Notes under the pieces: generated by a model
Told to the model about the DNA's origin: nothing
What the model saw: the letters and a program-made list of their open reading frames with translations, nothing else
The model's database searches: none
Made by a program: the position numbers and the translations under genes
Origin: Oligoflexia bacterium
GTDB taxonomy: Bacteria; Bdellovibrionota; Bacteriovoracia; Bacteriovoracales; Bacteriovoracaceae
DNA: 64,000 bases
NCBI GenBank assembly: GCA_015231955.1
Contig: JADGAN010000024.1
Span: 1-64,000 of the forward strand
Direction of reading: 5' to 3'
Shown: positions 28,221 through 36,092 of the stretch, in pieces
How the letters are laid out: each line of letters opens with the position of its first letter
How positions within the stretch are numbered: the first letter of the stretch is position 1

Positions 28221-30464
28221 CTATTTTGCAATTTTAAGTTGCACCAACTCCTCTTGAATCGCCTCCCTGGATTGCACCACCAAATCCATGGACTCCTTGA
28301 TTGCGTGGCACTCTTTCATCAGTTTATCTCGTTCACTTAAAACTTTACTGAATTCTTGCTCAAGCTCTTTATTTTGTCTTTGCAATAAGCTTATTTGCTC
28401 TTCGCTTTCGGAAACTAGGCGCTTAGATTGAGCTAATAAATTGGAGGACTCTTGCTCTTTTTTTGCAACTTCCACTTTTAATTGATCCAGTTCCCAGGTG
28501 GCCGCTGCGCGAATCTGTGTCATTTCATCTTTGGCCTTGTTCTTTTGTTCTTCTAACTTTAAGAGTTCACTACTGAGCAATTTTTTCTTCTCTTCCACTT
28601 CTTTCTTGAAATTTTCTTCTAGGGTCGTCTTCATCAGGATCATATCTTGCTTGGTTTTGTTCACTTCTGCTTCGGCCTCTTTGATCATTTGTTCTCTTTC
28701 CCGCTGCAGCTGTTGTTGTTGCTCCGTTTTTCTGCTCTCAAATTCGCTCTTCATGCTCTCTAACTCTTTTTTGAATTGCTCTTGTTCTTTTTGTGCAAGC
28801 TCTTTTTCCTGCATAAGCGCACAATTTATTCTTTCAATCTCCTTGCGATTTTCTTCGGTAAGTATCTTTTTCTTTTCTTCTAATTCGTTAAGCAACTTTC
28901 TCTCTTTTTCTTGCATCTCTTGTTCAAAATCCTCTAGCTGCTGCTTCATCTGTGCACGCATCGCCTCTCGTTCCTTGGGCACGGAGGTCTCCAGTTCTAC
29001 GATTTTGTTACGAAGTTCAGTGGTAGAGGAGAGCATCTGCTGCTGTTTTTGATCGAGATCTTGATTCTGCTCTTTTAGTTTTTTGTTAATTAATTTAAGA
29101 TTTTCTAGAGTTGTAAGCAAATTTTGTATACGTTCTAAGCTACCAGCACTCCCCTTGACAAGACTTTTTTCGGAGAGACGCTTGCGATAACTCTCCATAA
29201 CACCATCGATCTCTTCTTTGAGCTGTTTGCTAGGGCATGGCTTCTGAAAATATTTATTAATATTTCCTGCATTCATGGCCGCGATCACTTTGTCATGCTC
29301 TTGATGCCCTGTTAAAAGTATAATTGGCATGTAGGCATCTATGTTTCTAATCTCTTTGGCAAATTCCAGGCCAGACTTGACGGGCATCTTGTTATCGGTG
29401 ACCACTGTCCCAATATCATTTTGGTGTTTTTTAAACTCTGCAACCCCTTGATCGGCATTTTCGGCAATATAGACGGTATAAGCACTAGACAAATTACGAG
29501 CAATAGCTGTTCTTATCTCCACCTCGTCATCGACGACTAAAATAGATTTTTTTCCTGCAACACTTTTTTGTTCTTGCGCTATCGTTAACATGGGATCATC
29601 TGCTGGTACTGCGCTAATCGATACCTCAATATCATCCAACATTTTCTTGATACTATTTTTTTGTTTCAAGGCCTCTTGATAATTGCTTTTGAATTGATCA
29701 ACTTCATTTTGCATTTTTTTCTTTTCTTCAGCAGCAATTCTTTCTTGATCACTAAATTTCGAGTGCATTTCTTGATAAGATTTATTAAGACTATTTTTCT
29801 CTTGCTCTAGTTCCTCTAAGTGTTTTTTAAATTGTAAACGTTCAGCATCTTTGTTTTTTAAATCATCAATGGTGCTGCTTAAGGTCGCAACCTCCTCTTT
29901 ATATTTTTTACTACCATCAACAACCTTCTTGATTTGATCAATGCACTCTTTCTTTATATCCTCTACCGCGGCCAATTGAATTTCCGACTGCTGCTTTAAT
30001 TTTTCTGCTTGCTTGGCCTTCTCAATAATGGTTCCCAATTTTCTGTAAGCGGCATCGTGTTCTTCAGTAGAAAAAGCGTTGCCACCAAGATTGCCTATGA
30101 CTTTACTGTGAATGGTTCGTTTTAAGCTATTGTAATCGAGTGGCTTTCTAAAATAATTGTGGGCCTGACCACTATTGAGTGATTCCAAGATGGTTTCAAT
30201 GTTTGTAAAATCTGTCGAAGTCACCAATCTTAACACGTTTGGATGTCTTTCTTGCAATTGATCAAAGAGTTTAAGAAAAGGAGTATCCACAAGTTCGCAA
30301 CTGACAAGAACAACATTGGGAAGAAAATCCTCTACCAGCTTAAGCAACTCCTTTCCGCTCCTTTCTGCCTGTACATAAAACTCATCATCCAAAGCGAGCT
30401 TGATGTTTTCTAAAAAATTTTCATCATGATCAATCACCAGTAATTTTACAAAATTTTTAGTCAT
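28221..30464 (-). CDS. Two-receiver protein with very long coiled coils
   Basis: The 747-residue protein has a degenerate REC at 1-125 (the acceptor position reads VVLVSCEL, Ser instead of Asp), a coiled coil (about 140-300), an intact second REC (about 310-430, Asp in VVTDNKMP) and a second, Glu/Lys/Gln-rich coiled coil to the end. This resembles the coiled-coil response regulators of the FrzS/scaffold kind, which localise in the cell rather than bind DNA. It starts inside the end of the upstream kinase gene (8-base overlap). The long rod next to a magnetosome cluster makes a localisation role plausible. That is inference. Confidence 0.8.
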   Translation of the reverse strand: MTKNFVKLLVIDHDENFLENIKLALDDEFYVQAERSGKELLKLVEDFLPNVVLVSCELVDTPFLKLFDQLQERHPNVLRLVTSTDFTNIETILESLNSGQAHNYFRKPLDYNSLKRTIHSKVIGNLGGNAFSTEEHDAAYRKLGTIIEKAKQAEKLKQQSEIQLAAVEDIKKECIDQIKKVVDGSKKYKEEVATLSSTIDDLKNKDAERLQFKKHLEELEQEKNSLNKSYQEMHSKFSDQERIAAEEKKKMQNEVDQFKSNYQEALKQKNSIKKMLDDIEVSISAVPADDPMLTIAQEQKSVAGKKSILVVDDEVEIRTAIARNLSSAYTVYIAENADQGVAEFKKHQNDIGTVVTDNKMPVKSGLEFAKEIRNIDAYMPIILLTGHQEHDKVIAAMNAGNINKYFQKPCPSKQLKEEIDGVMESYRKRLSEKSLVKGSAGSLERIQNLLTTLENLKLINKKLKEQNQDLDQKQQQMLSSTTELRNKIVELETSVPKEREAMRAQMKQQLEDFEQEMQEKERKLLNELEEKKKILTEENRKEIERINCALMQEKELAQKEQEQFKKELESMKSEFESRKTEQQQQLQREREQMIKEAEAEVNKTKQDMILMKTTLEENFKKEVEEKKKLLSSELLKLEEQKNKAKDEMTQIRAAATWELDQLKVEVAKKEQESSNLLAQSKRLVSESEEQISLLQRQNKELEQEFSKVLSERDKLMKECHAIKESMDLVVQSREAIQEELVQLKIAK

Positions 30465-32025
30465 GAGACATCTCCATATTGATTTGCAATGAGTCCAAGC
30501 ATTGATATAACTCTTTTTTTGAAAAAGGCTTTTGCAGGCAAATATCCGCAGGGGAATCTATATTAAAATTTCTTGCATTTTTGTAAACCTCAAAATCCAC
30601 TCCAGTCATAAAGACCACTTTACTCTGATTCAAAAGCTTCATCGAATGAGCACATTTGATAAATTCTATCCCATTCATAATCGGCATCATAATATCTGTA
30701 ATAATAATATCAAATTTTTTGGCCTGTATTTTCAAGAGTGCTTGCTTCCCATTTTCTGCTACCTCAACCATAGCGCCAGTTGCGTTTAAGTAGAGAGAGA
30801 TGAGATTGCGAATATTGGGTTCATCATCAACAATCAATATTGTATTGTTTTGTTGTTTGACGACTCCAGCATCACTGCTTGCCTTCTCTTGTTCTAAGAC
30901 CAGGACTCGCTCAAAAGTGGGAAAAGTAAGAGTAAAAGTTGTGCCCTTGCCAACTTTGGAATCAACATGGATATGGCCACGCATTTTTTTTATAATGGAA
31001 GCCACTAAATTTAGTCCAATTCCACTGCCTTCTCCCACCGGCTTGGTTGTAAAGAAGGGATCAAAAATATTGGGTATTTTCTCTTCAGGAATACCACACC
31101 CTTCATCCACAATCGTAACACGAACCAAATCCAGAACCGCTGTAGTGCTGACTTTAATGACACCTTGAGGAAGAGCTTTCATAGCATATTTGGCATTGGA
31201 GAAAAAATTAATCATCATTTGTTGGGCGAGTCCCCAATTGCCCATAAGCATGGGAGAGTTCGCGGCCAAATTTAATTCAAAAGTAATCAAATCTTTTGAG
31301 TACATCGATTTCAACAAACCAATACTTGTGGTTATGACCTCATTGATATTCAATTGACCAAAAGATTCATCAAAATGGGTATAGCTTTTCAACCCTTTGA
31401 CGATCTTTGATATCCGCTCCGTGGAATTACTGATGGCCGTAAAAATTTGCCTTAGATTCTCATTATTCTCCAAGTGCATCCTAGCAAGCTCACTTTCCCA
31501 ATTTTCTAAATGTAAATTGATGATATACAGAGGATTGTTGATCTCATGGGCAATGCCAGAGGCCATTTCTCCCAGCAAAGAGAGCCGGGAAGAGATAGCA
31601 ACTTTTCTTTGCATCTCTTCCTTCTCCCGTTCCAATAGTTTCCGAAAAGTGATATCTCTGAAAATATAGAGAAGGAATTTTTTGCTATTGAAATCAATCT
31701 TCTTTGAATGGATATCAGCACTTATGGTAGTCGCATACTTTGTTATACAAGTGATGTCCTCTGTGATCTGTTGATCCTTCTCTTCTAAGCACATGATCTC
31801 TTCATCTATTTTTTTGTGCTCACTTTTCGGATAGATATCCATGATATCCATTGCATAAAATTCCTTGGGAGCGTAACCCAGCATAGTACAGATGGCACTA
31901 TTAGCATAAGCGTATCTCTTTTCCTCTAAATTTAAGATCAGAACTCCATCGAAAAAATGATCAAACAGTTGCTTTAAGCTTTTCAAGAGTTCTACTTCAT
32001 CATCAATAATAAAAATTTTATTCAT
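30457..32025 (-). CDS. PAS histidine kinase with C-terminal receiver; N-terminal receiver deleted
   Basis: The 522-residue protein starts with 21 residues that are the first strand and helix of a receiver domain (MNKIFIIDDEVELLKSLKQL), then jumps straight into PAS (DHFFDGVLILNLEEKRY). HisKA (His about 160 in GIAHEINNPL), an ATPase domain (NFFSNAKYAM, DEGCGIP, GEGSGIGL) and a C-terminal receiver (Asp in IITDIMMP) follow. The PAS-kinase part is very similar to the protein encoded at 20423-21934. The deletion joins short similar stretches, CTNTTTGA, in frame. The gene overlaps the next one. Confidence 0.85.
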   Translation of the reverse strand: MNKIFIIDDEVELLKSLKQLFDHFFDGVLILNLEEKRYAYANSAICTMLGYAPKEFYAMDIMDIYPKSEHKKIDEEIMCLEEKDQQITEDITCITKYATTISADIHSKKIDFNSKKFLLYIFRDITFRKLLEREKEEMQRKVAISSRLSLLGEMASGIAHEINNPLYIINLHLENWESELARMHLENNENLRQIFTAISNSTERISKIVKGLKSYTHFDESFGQLNINEVITTSIGLLKSMYSKDLITFELNLAANSPMLMGNWGLAQQMMINFFSNAKYAMKALPQGVIKVSTTAVLDLVRVTIVDEGCGIPEEKIPNIFDPFFTTKPVGEGSGIGLNLVASIIKKMRGHIHVDSKVGKGTTFTLTFPTFERVLVLEQEKASSDAGVVKQQNNTILIVDDEPNIRNLISLYLNATGAMVEVAENGKQALLKIQAKKFDIIITDIMMPIMNGIEFIKCAHSMKLLNQSKVVFMTGVDFEVYKNARNFNIDSPADICLQKPFSKKELYQCLDSLQINMEMSHD

Positions 32026-32157
32026 ATGTCATGCCTCTAGATGGTTTATCGTCAAGCTCGGAAAAATTATTTAATCAAAAGATAAAAAATATTTTAAGTA
32101 TGCAGATCAACCACCGATGAGAAGTGGTACCCTAGAACAGAAGATAAGGAGCCAACC

Positions 32158-33018
32158 ATTAGTACAATCATTGCCATTGGTGGTGCCAAAGGGGGAGTCG
32201 GAAAGACCATCCTGGCGGTAAACCTCGCCTTGGCGCTGACGGAGGCCAATCAAAGCGTGGTGCTGCTGGATGCAGATTTTGGTGGGGCCAATTGTCACAC
32301 CTTCATGGGAATGGTTGATCCCATAAAATCGCTGGAAGACTACTTTACTAAAAAGATCGAGTTTAGTGATCTGATTATCGATACTCCATATAAAAATTTG
32401 CGTTTGCTTTGTGGAGGAAATAATAAGATAGACTCTGAACAAATAAAAAGCCGGCCACTGCTCACAGAGATAAGAAAAATAGCTGCAAATTTTGTGATCA
32501 TAGATTTAGGAGCAGGTTTAAATGATGAAATGCTAGGCCTCTACAACTTGGCCGATGAGAAAATTATCATTGTCACTCCTCAACTCACTTCCCTGCAAAA
32601 CGCCTATAGCTTTCTCAAGGCCGCTTTTCAAAAAGAGGTCGAAAAGAGTCAGAATATGGCCTTGTGCCTACGCCACCTAGATAATAACCTTTGTCGTTTA
32701 GTTTATGCGGTTAGTGAGCTACCTTCATCCCATCGACTAAAAAATGAGCTGGAAACACTCGCCATAAAGCAGAAATTTTGGATTCTGGCGAATATGGTTT
32801 ACGATGAACACCATCTACTTTCCGTTTCTAAACTAAAAGAGTTAGTTAAAGATTACTTAAGCATTGACTCTGCTATGCTTGGTAAAATTCAGCACACACC
32901 AGAAATTCAAAATTCCTTGAGTATAATGATCCCTTTTGTTTTGCTAAATCCTCAATCAGGAAGTAGCAAGCAATTAAGAAAGATCGCCTTTAGCTTATTC
33001 GAGTATTCAAAGTCATAA
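32158..33018 (+). CDS. MinD/FlhG-type ATPase, probable ATT start
   Basis: The deviant Walker A box (GGAKGGVGKTILAVNLA) sits upstream of every ATG, GTG or TTG in frame. ATT at 32158 is the only reasonable start: AAGGAG (32146-32151) ends six bases before it. The resulting 286-residue protein contains the signature Lys, VVLLDADFGGANCHTFMG, FVIIDLGAGL and the NxxY/xxxD regions of the MinD-FlhG branch. Such ATPases position flagella, septa or other structures at the membrane. Lying just before FeoB and the cytoskeletal genes, it may position magnetosomes or flagella. The role is inferred. Confidence 0.75.
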   Translation: MSTIIAIGGAKGGVGKTILAVNLALALTEANQSVVLLDADFGGANCHTFMGMVDPIKSLEDYFTKKIEFSDLIIDTPYKNLRLLCGGNNKIDSEQIKSRPLLTEIRKIAANFVIIDLGAGLNDEMLGLYNLADEKIIIVTPQLTSLQNAYSFLKAAFQKEVEKSQNMALCLRHLDNNLCRLVYAVSELPSSHRLKNELETLAIKQKFWILANMVYDEHHLLSVSKLKELVKDYLSIDSAMLGKIQHTPEIQNSLSIMIPFVLLNPQSGSSKQLRKIAFSLFEYSKS

Positions 33019-33076
33019 AGTCATGTTAGCATCAAAAGTTGTTCCAATATAAAAAATGAAAATGAAGGAGGGAGTT

Positions 33077-33253
33077 ATGTTTTCATTAAAAATTGCAGGT
33101 GGAGTTGTGGGTTGTATTTTAGTTATTGCAGGTGGAGTTTATTTGGCCCGCAAAACAAAGTATGGATCAGAAATTGTAGGTTCTTTAAAGAATTTGGGAA
33201 ATCAAGTCAAGAGCGCCTTTAGTGAAGGTTATGCAGAAGCTGTAGAAAATTAA
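33077..33253 (+). CDS. Small Gly-rich membrane protein
   Basis: The 58-residue product has one hydrophobic segment (AGGVVGCILVIAGGVYLA) followed by a basic and then helical amphipathic tail. AAGGAGGG four bases before ATG 33077 supports this start over the earlier ATG. It resembles small magnetosome membrane proteins in size and Gly content but has no specific signature. The gene sits immediately before feoB. Confidence 0.6.
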   Translation: MFSLKIAGGVVGCILVIAGGVYLARKTKYGSEIVGSLKNLGNQVKSAFSEGYAEAVEN

Positions 33254-33282
33254 TCACGGCCCCCCTCTCATTAATCATCAAT

Positions 33283-35271
33283 ATGCCTGGAATTGCTATT
33301 GTTGGAAACATGTGTGTTGGCAAAAGTACCTTGTTTGCCAAGTTATGTGGAGTTAATACCAAAAGTGTTAACTATCCCGGAACCACTGGAACCATCACTG
33401 TTGGACATATGGGTGGTTCTAAGGGGCAGCTAGTAGTTGATACCCCAGGCACCAGTTCGATCTTTATGCACAATGAAGACGAACGAGTTTCTCGTGATTT
33501 TTTCCTCTCTTTTGATGACATCACAAAAATTAAAAACATTGGGGCCATTAAAAGTGGTGCTTTTGTAGCGCTTTTTGTGGCCGATGCTAAAAACTTAAAA
33601 CGCTCTCTGGCCTTGGCAATTCAATATGCAGAGTATGATGTTCCCATGCTCCTCAATGTTAACATGGTCGATGAGGCCGATAGCCGTGGGATCAGCACTG
33701 ACTATCAACTGCTTTCAGAGATTTTAGGGATCGATGTTTGCTACTCCGTGGCCACCGAGGGGAAGGGCGTGCGGGATATAAAAAGTAAGCTGACCTCACC
33801 GCGTACACCAAACAAACTCATCCAATACCCTGCCAAGGTAGAGGAGTTCATTCGTCTCACTCAAAAACTTTTTGCCAACCTAGGGCACACTATCTCGAGA
33901 GGGGTGATCATCTTGCTTTTGGCCCAAGATAAGAGTGCAAGCAAGTATGTGGCAAAAACTTTCGGGGAAGAGGTCTTAGAACAAATTAATGGACTACGAG
34001 AAGAGTATGAACGAGGAGAGTGTACTCCCTTTGCCATTCTCATAACCAACCTCTTTCATAAAAAAGCAGACGAGATTGTTTCCCGGGTACAGCGAAAAGA
34101 GGAGTCTGCAAAAAATTTGTATGGGGATAAATTTGGCCGTTGGTGTATGCAACTCACCACAGGAATTCCCATCGCCCTGATGATCATTTACTGCATGTAC
34201 CTTTTTGTGGGCGTCTTTGCGGCGACGTTCTTAGTGGACACCATTAGCGGAACTTTTTTTACAGGAATATTGTATCCTCTTTGCCAACAGCTGGTCTCCT
34301 TCATTCCCAATGCCTTTATCAGGGATATGATGATCGATGAGAATTTTGGCTTTATTCCAACGGGCATTTTTTTAGCGTTTGGTCTCGTGTTGCCGGTGTT
34401 GTTTTGTTTTTACATCTTTTTTAGTATCCTGGAAGATTCAGGATACCTACCACGCCTCTCCTTTCTCTTAGACAAAGTTTTTCACAAGATTGGCCTTAAT
34501 GGAAAAGGTGTTATGCCTCTTATTATGGGTTTTTCCTGTGTAACTATGGCCATGCTAACCATTCGAGTGCTCGATACCAAAAAAGAGAAGCAGATTGCCA
34601 CACTCCTTTTACTTTTAGGAATTCCTTGTGCCCCACTGTTTGGAATTATGTTTGTGATTTTAGGAAAGATGCCGATCGCCGCCACCTGGGTATTTTTTGC
34701 CATTGTTGCTTTCCAGGTATCCCTTGCCGGATATTTGGCCAACAAATTTTTAGTAGGCAAACGTTCTCCTCTGCTTCTGGAGATCACTCCGATGCGCTGG
34801 CCGCATCCGCTGCAGGTTTTAAAAAAATCGTTATGGAAAACCTACTCTTTTCTCAAAGAGGCCACTCCTATTTTTATTATGGCCTCAATTATCTTATTTC
34901 TCTTTGATCGTAGTGGTGGCCTTATCCTCCTGGAAAAAATTTTAAAACCCATTACGAACGATTTATTAGGATTACCTCTAGAAAGTGTGCAAGTTTTTAT
35001 TAAGGCAATCATTCGCAAGGAAAATGGCGCAAGTGAACTTCGCCATTTGAGTGAGGCCAGCGGAGGGGGGATCTATAGTAATCTACAACTCCTTGTAAAT
35101 ATGTTGGTGATGAGTGTACTCATTCCTTGCTTAAATACAGTTATTATTGTGGTAAAAGAGCGGGGAATTAAAGTAGCATTATCTTTATTGTGCATTATTA
35201 TCTCGTGGGCAATTCTATCGGGAAGTATCCTGAACCATGTTTGCAAACTATTGGGAGTGACATTTACTTAA
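33283..35271 (+). CDS. feoB: FeoB-type ferrous iron transporter, divergent gate
   Basis: The 662-residue protein has an N-terminal G domain (G1 GNMCVGKST, NYPGTTGT, G3 DTPG, G4 NMVDEAD), a helical linker, and eight or so membrane helices with the two Cys-containing gate segments GFSCVTMAML and GIPCAPLFGI. In usual FeoB the gates read like GFGCNVPA and PCGARLP, so this one has changed around the conserved Cys. FeoB drives Fe2+ import, and cluster-specific FeoB copies supply iron to magnetosomes. The gene is followed after one base by a DtxR-FeoA fusion. No clear Shine-Dalgarno precedes ATG. Confidence 0.9.
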   Translation: MPGIAIVGNMCVGKSTLFAKLCGVNTKSVNYPGTTGTITVGHMGGSKGQLVVDTPGTSSIFMHNEDERVSRDFFLSFDDITKIKNIGAIKSGAFVALFVADAKNLKRSLALAIQYAEYDVPMLLNVNMVDEADSRGISTDYQLLSEILGIDVCYSVATEGKGVRDIKSKLTSPRTPNKLIQYPAKVEEFIRLTQKLFANLGHTISRGVIILLLAQDKSASKYVAKTFGEEVLEQINGLREEYERGECTPFAILITNLFHKKADEIVSRVQRKEESAKNLYGDKFGRWCMQLTTGIPIALMIIYCMYLFVGVFAATFLVDTISGTFFTGILYPLCQQLVSFIPNAFIRDMMIDENFGFIPTGIFLAFGLVLPVLFCFYIFFSILEDSGYLPRLSFLLDKVFHKIGLNGKGVMPLIMGFSCVTMAMLTIRVLDTKKEKQIATLLLLLGIPCAPLFGIMFVILGKMPIAATWVFFAIVAFQVSLAGYLANKFLVGKRSPLLLEITPMRWPHPLQVLKKSLWKTYSFLKEATPIFIMASIILFLFDRSGGLILLEKILKPITNDLLGLPLESVQVFIKAIIRKENGASELRHLSEASGGGIYSNLQLLVNMLVMSVLIPCLNTVIIVVKERGIKVALSLLCIIISWAILSGSILNHVCKLLGVTFT

Positions 35272-35272
35272 A

Positions 35273-35938
35273 ATGAATATCAGCGAAAGACATGAAGAGA
35301 TCTTAGAGGCCATCTGGATTGCCTCCGAGAGAAAAGAGTTCTCAACAGAGTCGATAAAAAAAGAGTGTGTTATTGACTTTGTAGAGGTTGATCTATCACA
35401 AATAGAGTCGCACGGTTTTATTTTACGAGATCAGCATAAAATTCTCTTCTCCGCTCAAGGCAAAAAGTATGCAGAAAAAATTATTCGCAGGCAACGCTTG
35501 GCCAAAGTTTTACTAAGCTCCATCTTAAAAATCAGGAATGCTCAAATGGAAGAGCTTGCCTGTAAGATCGAACACACGTTGCTGCCTGAAGTAGAGGAGT
35601 CGATTTGTACACTTCTTGGCCATCCGGAAGTTTGTCCCAATGGAGAGTCGATTCCCCGAGGGAGATGCTGTGGAAATAAGGTCGAAAAGCTCGATAGAGT
35701 CATTCGCAGTTTAAAAGAGCTGGCCCCTGGAGAGTCTGGCAAAATTATTTATATAAAACCAGACAACCATGAACAACTTCATCGCTTGATCGCTTTTGGA
35801 CTAAACCCAGGAATTGTGATTGCAGTTCATATGAACTTTCCCGCTTTTTGTATCAAATTTGGCAATACCGAGTTGGTTTTAGACGCTGAAATTGCCGGCA
35901 ACATCTTTGTTTTGAAGTCCAGACCACTTGGGGAATGA
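35273..35938 (+). CDS. DtxR/MntR-type metalloregulator fused to FeoA domain
   Basis: The 221-residue protein has an N-terminal winged helix (about 1-60), a dimerisation and metal-binding domain with EHTLLPEVEESIC and LGHPEVCPNGESIPRG, typical for the IdeR/DtxR family, then a C-terminal SH3-like FeoA domain (about 145-220). A CC pair (GRCCGNK) occupies the linker. Regulators of this type repress iron uptake genes when Fe2+ binds. The FeoA part could also contact FeoB, encoded immediately upstream, making one protein a sensor and transporter partner. The ATG lies two bases after the feoB stop, so translation is coupled. Confidence 0.85.
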   Translation: MNISERHEEILEAIWIASERKEFSTESIKKECVIDFVEVDLSQIESHGFILRDQHKILFSAQGKKYAEKIIRRQRLAKVLLSSILKIRNAQMEELACKIEHTLLPEVEESICTLLGHPEVCPNGESIPRGRCCGNKVEKLDRVIRSLKELAPGESGKIIYIKPDNHEQLHRLIAFGLNPGIVIAVHMNFPAFCIKFGNTELVLDAEIAGNIFVLKSRPLGE

Positions 35939-36001
35939 TTCATTAATTCATTGCTCAAATCCTTGAAACTTTTTCTTAGACAAGATACACTTCCAATAAG
36001 A

Positions 36002-36092
36002 TGGGCACTATAAGGTGCAATAGGTATAATTCCGCAACGGTGGAATTCCATTTTTTATCCCTGATTCACAGAGATTCACAGAGGAACAGTTT
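36002..36092 (+). promoter_or_regulatory. Promoter and leader of the cytoskeletal operon
   Basis: A perfect -10 (TATAAT, 36025-36030) lies 17 bases from TGGGCA (36002-36007), a four-of-six match to -35. Just downstream is the perfect palindrome TGGAATTCCA (36041-36050), placed where a repressor would block the start. Two exact tandem copies of GATTCACAGA (36063-36082) follow, directly before the ribosome binding site. Nothing identifies the regulator. The iron regulator upstream is an obvious candidate, but the palindrome is not a known DtxR box. Confidence 0.5.

Noticed and set aside
28498-29052. A 184-codon Ser/Phe-rich open frame on the plus strand
   Set aside because: It is the antisense shadow of the Glu/Lys-rich coiled coil encoded on the minus strand. 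Such repeats leave long open antisense frames.
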